NCBI GenBank assembly: GCA_902560045.1
Contig: CACEKJ010000001.1
Coordinates: 62,001 to 126,000 of the forward strand
Length of the DNA stretch: 64,000 nucleotides
Direction: 5' to 3'
From: an uncultured Bacteroidota bacterium
Lineage (GTDB): Bacteria > Bacteroidota > Bacteroidia > Flavobacteriales > Flavobacteriaceae
The position numbers and the translations under genes were made by a program. Of the stretch, positions 9,081 to 18,000 are shown piece after piece (position 1 is the first letter of the stretch; each line of letters begins with the position of its first letter). The notes under the pieces are model-generated. The model searched no databases and was not told where the DNA came from. It saw only the letters and a list, made by a program, of their open reading frames with translations.

Positions 9081-10107
9081 TTCCTTTGCTGTTTAAATAT
9101 CTGTGAAATTTCCTTGCATTTCTTTTATGTTCAGAAAGTGATTTGGCAAAACTATGATATCCAGGATTGCTTGGGTCAGCTGCGAAAAAATAATAATTGT
9201 GTTTTTCATAGTTTAAAACTGCATCAATGGCTTGAATTGAAGGCATTGAAATAATTCCAGGCGGCAAACCATAGTATTTATAAGTGTTATATGGCGAATC
9301 AATTTTTAAATGTTTATTTAAAACTCTTCGAATAATTGTGTTTTTATATTCTTTAAGCTGATATGCAGCAAATTTCACTGTTGGATCAGCCCCCAACTTC
9401 CAGTTATCATTTAATCTGTTTATATAAACTCCAGCTATTTTTCGTAATTCGATATTCTGCTTAGACTCTTCATAAACAATCGATGCAAGAATCATTACCT
9501 CATTTCTGGTTAAGCCTATTTTATTTGCTTTTTCAACCCTATTGTTTTTTTGCCAAAACTTAGTGTATTCTTCAAACATTCTTTTGTTAAACTTTTCGAC
9601 ACTTGTATTCCAGAAAAAATTATAACTGTTTGGAATATACATCGATAATATATTTCTTTCATCAAAACCTCTTTCTTTAAAAAATTCTGTTTTAAATGAA
9701 TTTAAAAAAGAAATACTATCAGCTTCAATTTGATTTGAAATTTTTCCAGCTAAATCATTTAAGTCAACAATATTATTATAAATTACATTGACTGTTATGT
9801 TATTTGACCTTAATGAATTAATAATCTCGTTATTATTCATCCCATTTTTAATTTGATATTTACCTGGTTTTACATTGTATTTCTTTCGTTTAGCTAAAAC
9901 ATCGAAATCATCTACATTTAATACATAGGATTCAATTTGATTTAGCAACTGATTGTAAGAAGTCCCGGTTTTAATATATAAATCTTTAGATTTTTCATCA
10001 AATGAGGTATTTGATTTAAACATAACTTTATAAACATACAAGGAAAATGACCCCATAAAGATCAATCCTAAAGCAACTATTAAAATTACTATTCTCTTTA
10101 TGTACAT
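9070..10107 (-). CDS. mltG: Endolytic transglycosylase MltG
   Basis: Inner-membrane enzyme that cleaves nascent peptidoglycan strands and is thought to end glycan polymerisation. One N-terminal membrane segment (about residues 5-28) anchors it. A LysM-like region follows, then the YceG catalytic domain with ILASIVYEES containing the catalytic glutamate near residue 214, LGADPTVKF, SPYNTY and GLPPGIISMPS. Length is 345 residues. It is the last gene of dapF-acetyltransferase-mltG, with a 10-base overlap with the gene before it. Confidence 0.94.
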   Translation of the reverse strand: MYIKRIVILIVALGLIFMGSFSLYVYKVMFKSNTSFDEKSKDLYIKTGTSYNQLLNQIESYVLNVDDFDVLAKRKKYNVKPGKYQIKNGMNNNEIINSLRSNNITVNVIYNNIVDLNDLAGKISNQIEADSISFLNSFKTEFFKERGFDERNILSMYIPNSYNFFWNTSVEKFNKRMFEEYTKFWQKNNRVEKANKIGLTRNEVMILASIVYEESKQNIELRKIAGVYINRLNDNWKLGADPTVKFAAYQLKEYKNTIIRRVLNKHLKIDSPYNTYKYYGLPPGIISMPSIQAIDAVLNYEKHNYYFFAADPSNPGYHSFAKSLSEHKRNARKFHRYLNSKGIKK

Positions 10108-10607
10108 ACGAATTGACTAATTGAATTAAAATTAAATTTTTTGGAAAGTGATTTAGTGTATTCTCCATTATATGAAACTTTTCTAAAACCTACAGACTCA
10201 AAACATTTTATACTAGCTAAATTTTTATTTGAAATATTACAATAAAGATTCTTGATTTTTAATCTTTTTAAAGTGTATTCAACGAGAATATTAAGTGCTA
10301 AAGATCCGTACCCCTTGGATCTGTTATTTTTTTCAGCAATAATCAAACTTACACCTGACCTACTATTTTTAAAATCAATATCAAATAAGTCTATAAAACC
10401 AATTCTAGAATGATCAGATTTTTTACAAATTACCAGTCTTAATTGCTTGGTTAAATTAATTGGAAGTTTTGATTGATTTATGAGTAATTTGAGTTCCTTA
10501 TTTTCAAATTTAGAAATCGTATTAGAGGATTTCCAATTTTCATGATCATTTTCCACATAATTGAGAAATGATAAGTCACTGTCGTTTAATTTTCTTAGGT
10601 AGATCAT
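10098..10607 (-). CDS. GNAT family acetyltransferase (RimJ/RimL-like)
   Basis: Single GNAT domain of 169 residues. The segment RSGVSLIIAEKNNRSKGYGSLALNILVEY contains the acetyl-CoA-binding RSKGYG loop. The later NKNLASIKCFESVGFRK is the usual end of the fold in RimJ/RimL-like enzymes that acetylate protein N-termini or small amines. The substrate is unknown. It overlaps dapF by 4 bases and mltG by 10, so it is the middle gene of a tight operon. Confidence 0.86.
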   Translation of the reverse strand: MIYLRKLNDSDLSFLNYVENDHENWKSSNTISKFENKELKLLINQSKLPINLTKQLRLVICKKSDHSRIGFIDLFDIDFKNSRSGVSLIIAEKNNRSKGYGSLALNILVEYTLKRLKIKNLYCNISNKNLASIKCFESVGFRKVSYNGEYTKSLSKKFNFNSISQFVCT

Positions 10608-11404
10608 TTGTCTAGATTATATTCTCCCGAGTATACCAGCTCTACTCCACCTGAAAGCCATATGTCTGAATAGGTTGACTCGATTTTTTTTAAGGAAACT
10701 TTCAACTCTCCACCTTTAGTGTAAATTAGAACTTTATCATTATTGATTTTTGAATTAATTTCTAAACAAACTGCTAATGCTACTGCTCCTGTGCCACATG
10801 AAAGAGTTTCATCTTCAACTCCTCTTTCATAGGTTCTTAAATTGACTTCTTCATTTGAAACAGAAAAATAGTTAATGTTTACACCCTTAGTAAAATTTTT
10901 TTTAAAATGATTTTTAATAGATTTTGATTCATCAATGATATCAAAATTGTTAATGTCAGATTTTTGAATTAATAAATGTGGAGAACCTGAATCAACAAAA
11001 GTTGCATTGTACCCATTATTAAAATGTTTAATTTTTAGAGCATCAATGTTATTCATTTTAACGCTGATCGCATCATCAATTATTTTTGCCTGATGGATTC
11101 CATCAATTGCTTCAAATCTGGCACTATCTTTAACAATTCCCAAAAATTTTGCGAAATGAGTTATGCATCTTGATCCGTTACCGCAAAATCCAGACTCCGA
11201 TGAATCTGCATTGAAATAAACCATTTTAAAATCTAGATTTTTATGATTCTCTAGCAGAATTAAACCATCCGAACCTACTCCTGTTTTTCTATTACATAAT
11301 TTTTGAATCAGCAAGGAATTGTTTTTGTCAAAGGTTAAATTTCTATTATCAACAATAATAAAATCATTTCCAGTACCTTGATATTTATAAAATTTCAATG
11401 CCAT
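10604..11404 (-). CDS. dapF: Diaminopimelate epimerase DapF
   Basis: Interconverts LL- and meso-diaminopimelate for lysine and peptidoglycan synthesis. The two active-site cysteines are visible in GFCGNGSRC and in TLSCGTGAVA. Length is 266 residues from ATG 11404. An in-frame TTG one codon earlier is not preferred. A -7 promoter ends 6 bases upstream of the ATG, so the transcript would start at or within a base or two of the start codon. It heads the operon dapF-acetyltransferase-mltG. Confidence 0.95.
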   Translation of the reverse strand: MALKFYKYQGTGNDFIIVDNRNLTFDKNNSLLIQKLCNRKTGVGSDGLILLENHKNLDFKMVYFNADSSESGFCGNGSRCITHFAKFLGIVKDSARFEAIDGIHQAKIIDDAISVKMNNIDALKIKHFNNGYNATFVDSGSPHLLIQKSDINNFDIIDESKSIKNHFKKNFTKGVNINYFSVSNEEVNLRTYERGVEDETLSCGTGAVALAVCLEINSKINNDKVLIYTKGGELKVSLKKIESTYSDIWLSGGVELVYSGEYNLDK

Positions 11405-11409
11405 CAAAG

Positions 11410-11417
11410 CAAATATA
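11410..11417 (-). promoter_or_regulatory. TAnnTTTG -7 promoter element of dapF
   Basis: On the minus strand the sequence reads TATATTTG, an exact consensus match. It ends 6 bases before the dapF ATG at 11404, which implies a leaderless or nearly leaderless mRNA. Confidence 0.65.
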
Positions 11418-11509
11418 GCAATATTTAACTCACTTAATATTGTTAAATATGAGTTAAAAAATTTAGCAGGAAAATTGATAATATATAATTTTAAATAAAG
11501 TTTTATGAC

Positions 11510-12937
11510 ATGAAAAAAATATTAATTTATTCTGTTGGAATTGTATCATTGATACTGTTTATGCTTCTTACTACCTACTACATTAAAAGCACTATTGAAT
11601 CTAATATTGAGAAAATCAAAAGTGATAATAGCAAGGAGGTAATGTTAGAGAATTTTAAAAAAACCAGAAATAATGATTTAACTTATTTAAACACGCAAAC
11701 TCCTGACTTTGTTGAAATAGCAAAAAAATCCATTAATACAGTAGTTCATGTCAAAAGCGCATCGTCTAATTCCTCAGATTTTAGTATAGAAGATTTTTTA
11801 TTTGGAAGAGCACAGAAAAGACCTCAGATGGGTTCTGGTTCTGGTGTGATCATTTCATCTGACGGTTACATAATAACAAATCACCATGTTATCGAAAATG
11901 CAGAAGATATACAAATAACAACTAATGACAATCAGTCCTATGAAGCTAAAATCATTGGTAGTGATGAACAAAATGATATTGCATTGCTTAAAATAGAATC
12001 CTCTGAAGAGTTACCTTATGCAGTTTTTGGTGATAGCGACTCAACTCAAATTGGGGAATGGGTTCTTGCAGTAGGCAACCCTTTCAATTTAACATCTACC
12101 GTAACGGCTGGAATTATTTCTGCAAAATCAAGAAGTTTGGATCCAACGGGTAGAACTACTCAATCCTATATCCAAACTGATGCTGCTGTTAATCCAGGAA
12201 ATTCAGGTGGTGCCTTAATTAATGATAAAGGTGAATTAATTGGAATAAATACAGCTATCCAAACGCAGACTGGATCTTACGTAGGTTATTCGTTTGCTGT
12301 TCCCAGTAATATTGCAAAAAAAGTAATTGAAGATATCTTAGAATATGGAATCGTTCAATATGGATTTTTAGGTGTCACAGGTACTTCATTAAATAGTGCT
12401 AGAGCAAAAGAATTAGATGTTTCTGATACAGAAGGTTTTTATATTAACGGAATTGATAAAGAATCAGGTGCAAAATCAGCAGGTATCAAAATTGGTGATA
12501 TAATAAAGGATATTGACGGAATTAAAATTTCAAAATTTTCTGATTTAAAAGGATATTTAAATACGAAAAGACCTAATGATATTGTAAATATTAATCTTAA
12601 AAGAGATAATGAATCAAGAAAAGTAAGTGTACAATTAAATAGAAATGAAAGAATAAATTTTTATTTAATTGGCATACTTAAAAATATGAGTAAAAAAGAG
12701 TTAAGTAAAAAAGAGTTAAATCAAGGGGTTAAAATTTCTGAATTTAACTCTGATTATAAAAATTACTGGGAAGACTATGGGGTAAAAGAAGGTGATGTAA
12801 TTAAAAAAATAAATGGAGCTGTGATTAACTCAATTGCTGATATTGATAAAATTGTAAAGTCCAGAAACTACTACGACCCTGTAACAATTGAAATATTAAC
12901 TACTGATAATAAGATAGAAAGATTTAACTTTAGATAA
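11510..12937 (+). CDS. HtrA/DegQ-type periplasmic serine protease
   Basis: ATP-independent protease and chaperone for misfolded envelope proteins. An N-terminal hydrophobic segment (about residues 4-25) serves as signal or anchor. The trypsin-like domain has the catalytic triad visible as His126 (ITNHHVIENA), Asp156 (QNDIALLKI) and Ser232 (NPGNSGGAL). Two PDZ domains follow, at about residues 280-375 and 390-475. Length is 475 residues. The repeated MSKKELSKKELNQG near residue 394 comes from a short tandem duplication (AGTAAAAAAGAGTTA-type unit). trmD begins 9 bases after the stop. Confidence 0.95.
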   Translation: MKKILIYSVGIVSLILFMLLTTYYIKSTIESNIEKIKSDNSKEVMLENFKKTRNNDLTYLNTQTPDFVEIAKKSINTVVHVKSASSNSSDFSIEDFLFGRAQKRPQMGSGSGVIISSDGYIITNHHVIENAEDIQITTNDNQSYEAKIIGSDEQNDIALLKIESSEELPYAVFGDSDSTQIGEWVLAVGNPFNLTSTVTAGIISAKSRSLDPTGRTTQSYIQTDAAVNPGNSGGALINDKGELIGINTAIQTQTGSYVGYSFAVPSNIAKKVIEDILEYGIVQYGFLGVTGTSLNSARAKELDVSDTEGFYINGIDKESGAKSAGIKIGDIIKDIDGIKISKFSDLKGYLNTKRPNDIVNINLKRDNESRKVSVQLNRNERINFYLIGILKNMSKKELSKKELNQGVKISEFNSDYKNYWEDYGVKEGDVIKKINGAVINSIADIDKIVKSRNYYDPVTIEILTTDNKIERFNFR

Positions 12938-12946
12938 ATATTTCGA

Positions 12947-13618
12947 ATGAGAATAGATATTATTTCTGCAGTGCCTGAATTATTGTCGGGTCCTTTTGAC
13001 TCTTCAATAATCAAAAAAAGTATTGATAAAAATTTAGCAGAAATACATATTCATAATTTAAGAAATTACGCTTCAAACAAATACAAATCCGTTGATGATT
13101 ATCAATACGGTGGAGGGGCTGGAATGGTAATGCTAATTGAACCGATTGACAAATGCATCTCACAACTTAAAAAAGAAAGAGATTACGACGAGATTATATA
13201 TATGAGTCCAGACGGCAAGAAATTAAATCAGCAAGTCTGTAACAAGTTGTCATGTTTTAAAAACATAATTATTTTATGTGGACACTATAAAGGAATTGAT
13301 CAAAGAGTAAGAGACAATTTAATTACAAGTGAAATATCTATAGGTGACTATGTATTAACTGGTGGAGAATTACCTGCAGCAATTTTAACTGACAGTATCA
13401 TTCGTTTAATCCCTGGAGTTTTAGGAGATGAAACCTCTGCATTAACAGATTCATTTCAGGATAATTTATTGTCGTTTCCAGTGTATACACGACCAAAAGA
13501 ATACAAATCTTGGGAAGTTCCTGAAATTCTACTAAGTGGAGATAGTAAAAAAATAGAAAAATGGAGGATTGAACAGTCAATCAAATCAACAAAGAAAAAA
13601 AGACCAGATTTATTATAA
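12947..13618 (+). CDS. trmD: tRNA (guanine37-N1)-methyltransferase TrmD
   Basis: Methylates G37 next to the anticodon and so prevents frameshifting. It begins with the typical [13 protein letters not shown] and has the SPOUT knot motifs [20 protein letters not shown] and [14 protein letters not shown]. Length is 223 residues, as expected. It lies between htrA and rplS; trmD-rplS is a widespread pairing. A -7 element between trmD and rplS suggests rplS also has its own promoter. Confidence 0.96.
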   Translation: MRIDIISAVPELLSGPFDSSIIKKSIDKNLAEIHIHNLRNYASNKYKSVDDYQYGGGAGMVMLIEPIDKCISQLKKERDYDEIIYMSPDGKKLNQQVCNKLSCFKNIIILCGHYKGIDQRVRDNLITSEISIGDYVLTGGELPAAILTDSIIRLIPGVLGDETSALTDSFQDNLLSFPVYTRPKEYKSWEVPEILLSGDSKKIEKWRIEQSIKSTKKKRPDLL

Positions 13619-13659
13619 ATTTATTAAGCATAAATTTCTCTGTAATTTATTTTTTTAAT

Positions 13660-13667
13660 TATATTTG
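13660..13667 (+). promoter_or_regulatory. TAnnTTTG -7 promoter element of rplS
   Basis: TATATTTG lies 42 bases after the trmD stop and 70 bases before the rplS ATG. This implies a leader of about 65 bases for the ribosomal protein mRNA, longer than other leaders here. I see no strong hairpin in it. Confidence 0.55.
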
Positions 13668-13737
13668 CACGCGTTTCTATTCAACCTCTTAGTTAAAGAA
13701 ACTTACGTTGGCTAGAACTAACTCAAAAAAATTTAAA

Positions 13738-14088
13738 ATGAGTTCATTAGTAAAGTTTGTAGAAGATCAACTAGTTCAAAACAAAGATCTCCCATCTTTT
13801 AGCTCTGGAGATACCATTACTGTTTATTACGAAATCAAGGAAGGTAGCAAAACTAGAACACAGTTTTTTAAGGGGGTAGTATTACAAAGAAGGGGTTCTG
13901 GTTCAACAGAAACCTTTACAATTAGAAAAATGTCTGGTTCTACAGGCGTTGAAAGAATTTTTCCTATTAATTCACCTTCACTTCAAAAAATTGAAGTCAA
14001 CAAAAGAGGTAAAGTAAGAAGAGCAAGAATATTTTATTTTAGAAATCTTACTGGTAAAAAAGCTAAAATCAAGGAAAAGAGAAGTTAA
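13738..14088 (+). CDS. rplS: Large-subunit ribosomal protein L19
   Basis: Component of the 50S subunit located at the interface with the 30S subunit. The start is ATG 13738, giving MSSLVKFVEDQL, which matches the usual L19 N-terminus. An upstream in-frame TTG at 13708 would add ten residues not seen in the family. Conserved segments are GDTITVYYEIKEG, RTQFFKGVV, FTIRKMSGSTGVERIFP and RRARIFYFRNLTGKKAKIKEK. Length is 116 residues. It is downstream of trmD and upstream of the structured RNA region. Confidence 0.95.
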   Translation: MSSLVKFVEDQLVQNKDLPSFSSGDTITVYYEIKEGSKTRTQFFKGVVLQRRGSGSTETFTIRKMSGSTGVERIFPINSPSLQKIEVNKRGKVRRARIFYFRNLTGKKAKIKEKRS

Positions 14089-14168
14089 TTTATACTTTTC
14101 AACAATTGTTAATATCGTTAGTTCACAACAGGTTAACATCTTTATTTTAAAATTTCATTGAATACTCA

Positions 14169-14670
14169 ACATTCTTTATAAATTAGTGTCAGGATTTGTT
14201 TGTAGTGGATCCCAAAAGGATCAACAAACACTTTAAAGTGATTACAAATTCAAAGAATGTTCTTTAAAATAGATTGCTTACAGAATTAAGGGGTAACCCA
14301 AAATTCGAAATCAGAGAGAAACTAAATTTTAAAATGTGTGCCTGCACAATTTTAGAAAGAAAGACTCACTCTCCCGAGTGGCCTAGCCCCAAAGGAGTCC
14401 CAAAAAGCCTAGCTTCGAGGGAGAAAGCCCAATAGGCGAATCAAGTAACCCATCGGGTGCTATCTGATCGAAAGAAAAGATAGAAGTAAGTAATCAGGAA
14501 TCAAAAAGGGAAAATCTCTTAGGAGACGAGTAACAAAAAGATTCCGACAATAGCGAAGATGTTTACCAGCAAAGCTCCTAGAGCTATGCAATTCGGAAAC
14601 GAAGGCAAACATATTCGATATTAACAGAGCCGCACCGTGTAGCAATACATAAGTGCGGCTTTCGTTTTTT
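14169..14670 (+). ncRNA. Unassigned long structured RNA between rplS and icd
   Basis: The 659-base gap 14089-14747 has no credible gene. Its core is visibly richer in G and C than the surrounding intergenic DNA. Many helices can be drawn by eye: 14169-14177 with 14252-14260; 14197-14202 with 14225-14230, enclosing 14208-14212 with 14218-14222; 14331-14340 with 14345-14353; 14460-14465 with 14478-14483; 14497-14502 with 14540-14545, enclosing TCTC/GAGA; 14559-14564 with 14607-14612, enclosing AGCTC/GAGCT and a TTCG-GAAA-CGAA tetraloop hairpin. A GC-rich terminator hairpin closes it. I find no tmRNA tag or tRNA-like end, no RNase P core and no SRP signature. Boundaries are estimates, and no exact -7 element was seen upstream. 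Confidence 0.65.
14628..14670 (+). terminator. Intrinsic terminator of the structured RNA, before icd
   Basis: AGCCGCAC (14628-14635) pairs perfectly with GTGCGGCT (14653-14660) across a 17-base loop and is followed by TTCG and a run of six T. This is a good rho-independent terminator and separates the RNA from icd, arguing against a simple icd leader. Confidence 0.75.
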
Positions 14671-14747
14671 AATAACTATTTTACTTTTATTCTTTTATTT
14701 TATCCCTGTTTTTTATATTTGAATCACTAACTATTCAGAAGAAATTA

Positions 14748-16958
14748 ATGTCGAAGATTATTTATACCAAAACAGATGAAGCGCCAGCTTTAGCTACGGT
14801 TTCATTGTTACCAATTATTCAAGCTTTTACAAAGTCATCAGGAGTTGAATTTGAAACTAGAGACATCTCTTTGTCTTCAAGAATATTAGCAACATTTAAT
14901 GATTATTTGGGTAGTAAAATAAAATATGAAAATGATTTAGAATTTTTAAGTAAACTTGTAAAAGATCCAGACGCAAACATTATCAAACTACCCAATATAA
15001 GTGCTTCAATTCCACAGCTTAAAAAAGCAATAAGCGAATTGCAATCCAAAGGATTTAAAATTCCAAATTACCCTGACAAACCTGATGATGAAAATCAATT
15101 AATCATTAAATCTATATATGATAAAATTAAAGGTAGTGCAGTTAATCCAGTACTAAGAGAAGGCAATTCAGATCGTAGAGTTCCTGATGCAATTAAAAAT
15201 TATATAAAATCAAACCCTCATAAACTTGGGAAATGGAGTTCAAATTCTAAAACACATGTTTCTTCTATGAAAAATGGTGATTTTAAAAATAATGAAAAAT
15301 CTTTGATAAGTGACAGGCACGAACTACTGAATATTTATCACTACGACTCTGATAATAAGAAAACAATATTAAAAGAAAATATAACTATTCATAAAGGAGC
15401 CATCATTGACTGTAGTTTTATGAGTATTAAAAGCCTACAAAAATTTATTGAACAAGAAATTTTTGATTGTAAGTTCAAAAATTTGCTTTTTTCATTACAC
15501 TTAAAGGCCTCAATGATGAAGGTTAGTGACCCAATAATTTTTGGACATGTATTAAAAGTTTTTTTTAAAAGATTTATTGAAAAAAATGATGATCTATTAA
15601 AAGATTTAAATGTTAATTTAAATAGTGGTTTATCTAATTTATATGATAAAATAAATGGTCTTGAAAAAACTGTAAAAGAAAAATTATTTTCAGAGCTGGA
15701 AGACGAATTTAATATTGGACCTGAAGTTGCTATGGTAAATTCTGAAAACAACATAACAAACTTTCATATACCTAGTGATGTAATTATAGATGCTTCTATG
15801 CCAGCTATGATCAAAAGCTCTGGAAAAATGTGGAATAAAAATGGGGAATTAAAAGATACCAAAGCAGTTATTCCTGATAGCAGTTATGCTTCAATATATC
15901 AGGCCACTATTGATTTTTGTAAAAAACATGGTGAATTTGATCCTTCAACTATGGGTACAGTTCAAAATGTCGGATTGATGGCTAAAAAGGCAGAAGAATA
16001 TGGATCACATGACAAAACTTTTGAAATAAAAGAATCTGGTAAAGTATGTGTTGAAACAAAAGACGGAAAAATATTATTTACCCATGATGTGATGATCGGG
16101 GATATATGGAGAATGTGCATTGTAAGAAATGAAGCAATAAATGACTGGATAAATTTAGCTATAAAAAGAGCAGAGACAACAAAATACCCAACCGTCTTCT
16201 GGTTAGATCAGGAACGTTCTCATGATAAACAATTGATTAAAGTAGTAAAAAATGAACTTAAAAAATTAGATATCTCCTCCTTAGATATTCAAATTCTATC
16301 TCCTTATGAAGCTACAGTATTTACTTTAAAAAAGATTAAAAAAGGAGAAAATGTAATCTCTGTTTCTGGAAATGTTTTAAGAGATTATTTAACAGACTTG
16401 TTCCCGATATTAGAATTAGGAACTAGTGCAAAAATGTTATCAATAGTACCATTAATGAATGGAGGTAAATTATTTGAAACAGGAGCAGGCGGATCAGCCC
16501 CAAAACATGTACAACAATTAAACGACGAAAATCATTTAAGATGGGATTCACTTGGTGAATTTTTAGCTATTTCCGTAGCATTAGAAAACATAGGAATACA
16601 AAATTCAAATTCTAAAATTCTTTCTGAATGTCTTACAAATGCAATAGAAAAACTACTTAAAAATCATAAATCTCCATCGAGAAATGTTGGGGAAATTGAT
16701 AATCGAGGAAGTCATTTTTATTTGGCTTTATTTTGGGCTGAATTTTTATCAATTCAAAATAAAAACATTTCACTTAAAGAAGAATTTAGTGATCTTTATA
16801 AAGTTCTTTCAGAAAATGAAAAAGTGATAATTGATGAGATTAATGAAAATCAAGGAAATAAAATTGATTTAAACGGTTACTACAAAACCGATGATCATAA
16901 GACCAAAAATGTTATGAGACCATCAAAAACTTTAAATTTGATCATTGACAATCTATAA
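14748..16958 (+). CDS. icd: Monomeric NADP-dependent isocitrate dehydrogenase
   Basis: Converts isocitrate to 2-oxoglutarate with NADP+ in the TCA cycle. At 736 residues it belongs to the monomeric class, unrelated in length to the homodimeric enzyme. Family hallmarks are IIYTKTDEAPALATVSLLPI at the N-terminus, LREGNSDRRVP near residue 138, DASMPAMI, and NGGKLFETGAGGSAPKHVQQ near residue 575. The start ATG 14748 fits the family N-terminus. The upstream terminator implies its own promoter at about 14671-14747, where no exact TAnnTTTG is visible. murQ appears to begin within a few bases of the stop. Confidence 0.97.
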   Translation: MSKIIYTKTDEAPALATVSLLPIIQAFTKSSGVEFETRDISLSSRILATFNDYLGSKIKYENDLEFLSKLVKDPDANIIKLPNISASIPQLKKAISELQSKGFKIPNYPDKPDDENQLIIKSIYDKIKGSAVNPVLREGNSDRRVPDAIKNYIKSNPHKLGKWSSNSKTHVSSMKNGDFKNNEKSLISDRHELLNIYHYDSDNKKTILKENITIHKGAIIDCSFMSIKSLQKFIEQEIFDCKFKNLLFSLHLKASMMKVSDPIIFGHVLKVFFKRFIEKNDDLLKDLNVNLNSGLSNLYDKINGLEKTVKEKLFSELEDEFNIGPEVAMVNSENNITNFHIPSDVIIDASMPAMIKSSGKMWNKNGELKDTKAVIPDSSYASIYQATIDFCKKHGEFDPSTMGTVQNVGLMAKKAEEYGSHDKTFEIKESGKVCVETKDGKILFTHDVMIGDIWRMCIVRNEAINDWINLAIKRAETTKYPTVFWLDQERSHDKQLIKVVKNELKKLDISSLDIQILSPYEATVFTLKKIKKGENVISVSGNVLRDYLTDLFPILELGTSAKMLSIVPLMNGGKLFETGAGGSAPKHVQQLNDENHLRWDSLGEFLAISVALENIGIQNSNSKILSECLTNAIEKLLKNHKSPSRNVGEIDNRGSHFYLALFWAEFLSIQNKNISLKEEFSDLYKVLSENEKVIIDEINENQGNKIDLNGYYKTDDHKTKNVMRPSKTLNLIIDNL

Positions 16959-16966
16959 ATACACAA

Positions 16967-17782
16967 ATCATTAAAACAACTGAAAAAGATTCAAACTACA
17001 CAAACTTAGAAAACAAATCAGTTCACGAAATATTAACGGAAATTAATTCTGAAGATAATTCTGTAGCAGAATCTGTAAAAAAATCGATTCCTCAAATTCT
17101 AAAACTAATTGAAAATGCTTCAAAATTGGTTTTAGATAACGGAAGGATTTTTTACATCGGCTCTGGAACAAGTGGTAGACTAGGAATTGTTGATGCATCT
17201 GAATGTTTACCCACTTTTGGAATTGATGATAAAATTTTCGGTATAATTGCTGGTGGGGATAAAGCGATAAGAGTTTCACAGGAATTTGCTGAAGATTCTA
17301 ATACTCAGGCATGGAATGACTTAAATAAACACAATCTGTCAAAAAATGATTTTGTTATTGGAATTTCTGCTTCAGGATCAACTCCCTATGTGGTTTCGGG
17401 AATAAAAAAATGTAAAGAGAACGGTATATCAACCGGTTGCATTAGTTGTAATGAAAACTCTGAATTATCTAATATCTGTGATTTTCCTGTAGAGGTTATC
17501 GTTGGCCCTGAATACATTACAGGAAGCTCTAGAATGAAAGCAGGTACAGCTCAAAAGATGATATTAAATATGATTTCAACAACTGTGATGATAAAACTAG
17601 GTAGAGTCTTTAACAATAAGATGGTTGATATGAAATTATCCAATAACAAATTACAGGAAAGAGCAATTAGAATGTTGCAATCAATCTTAAAAATTGACAG
17701 AGAATATGCAGAACAATTGATTAAAGAAAACAACAATGTTAGAATGTCAATAGAAAAATTTAAAAAAGATGAAGAAAGATAA
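16967..17782 (+). CDS. murQ: N-acetylmuramic acid 6-phosphate etherase MurQ, apparently without an NTG start
   Basis: Splits the lactyl ether of MurNAc-6-phosphate during peptidoglycan recycling. The SIS domain is visible in GRIFYIGSGTSGRLGIVDASEC, ISASGSTPYVVSG and GSSRMKAGTAQKM. The only NTG in frame is TTG 17126, inside the domain, which would delete about 53 residues. Upstream in frame is KTTEKDSNYTNLENKSVHEILTEINSED, the conserved N-terminus. Candidate starts are ATC 16967, ATT 16970, or ATA 16955, which overlaps the icd stop as ATAA. Length from 16967 is 271 residues, normal. The 3' end overlaps the next gene by 14 bases. Confidence 0.85.
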   Translation: MIKTTEKDSNYTNLENKSVHEILTEINSEDNSVAESVKKSIPQILKLIENASKLVLDNGRIFYIGSGTSGRLGIVDASECLPTFGIDDKIFGIIAGGDKAIRVSQEFAEDSNTQAWNDLNKHNLSKNDFVIGISASGSTPYVVSGIKKCKENGISTGCISCNENSELSNICDFPVEVIVGPEYITGSSRMKAGTAQKMILNMISTTVMIKLGRVFNNKMVDMKLSNNKLQERAIRMLQSILKIDREYAEQLIKENNNVRMSIEKFKKDEER

Positions 17783-17972
17783 AATTGTCAAAGCTATAAG
17801 AATTTTAATTTCTTCTTTAATACCAATATTTTTTGGCCCATTAATGATTCATTTGGGTCAAATAAAAGACAATTATTTACTTATTATTTTAGGTGTATTT
17901 ATTTGTTTAATTGCCATTGCAATGATCTTTATTTCATTATTTGGAATAATAAACGAACTATTTAAAAAATGA
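17769..17972 (+). CDS. Small two-helix membrane protein (DUF6095-like)
   Basis: A 67-residue protein with two hydrophobic segments, about residues 10-29 and 34-58, separated by a short polar turn (GQIKDN). It ends in a basic FKK. It overlaps the end of murQ by 14 bases in another frame, so it is co-transcribed. I recall small proteins of this kind next to murQ in other flavobacteria (DUF6095), but the function is unknown, and the family name is from memory. Confidence 0.7.
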   Translation: MKKDKIVKAIRILISSLIPIFFGPLMIHLGQIKDNYLLIILGVFICLIAIAMIFISLFGIINELFKK

Positions 17973-18000
17973 TTCATAATTTTATCACTCAATTTTAAAG

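Noticed and set aside
13708-13737. Longer rplS from TTG 13708
   Set aside because: L19 proteins begin at the residue matching ATG 13738; the added ten residues have no counterpart.
14460-14645. Minus-strand open frame of 61 codons inside the structured RNA
   Set aside because: Cysteine- and arginine-rich composition with no family resemblance, lying across helices of the RNA; an incidental frame.
14169-14670. tmRNA (ssrA), RNase P RNA, SRP RNA or group I intron
   Set aside because: No tag reading frame ending in an ALAA-like sequence or tRNA-like ends, no AAAGTCCGG core of RNase P, no SRP tetraloop pattern, and no group I R/S core sequences were found.
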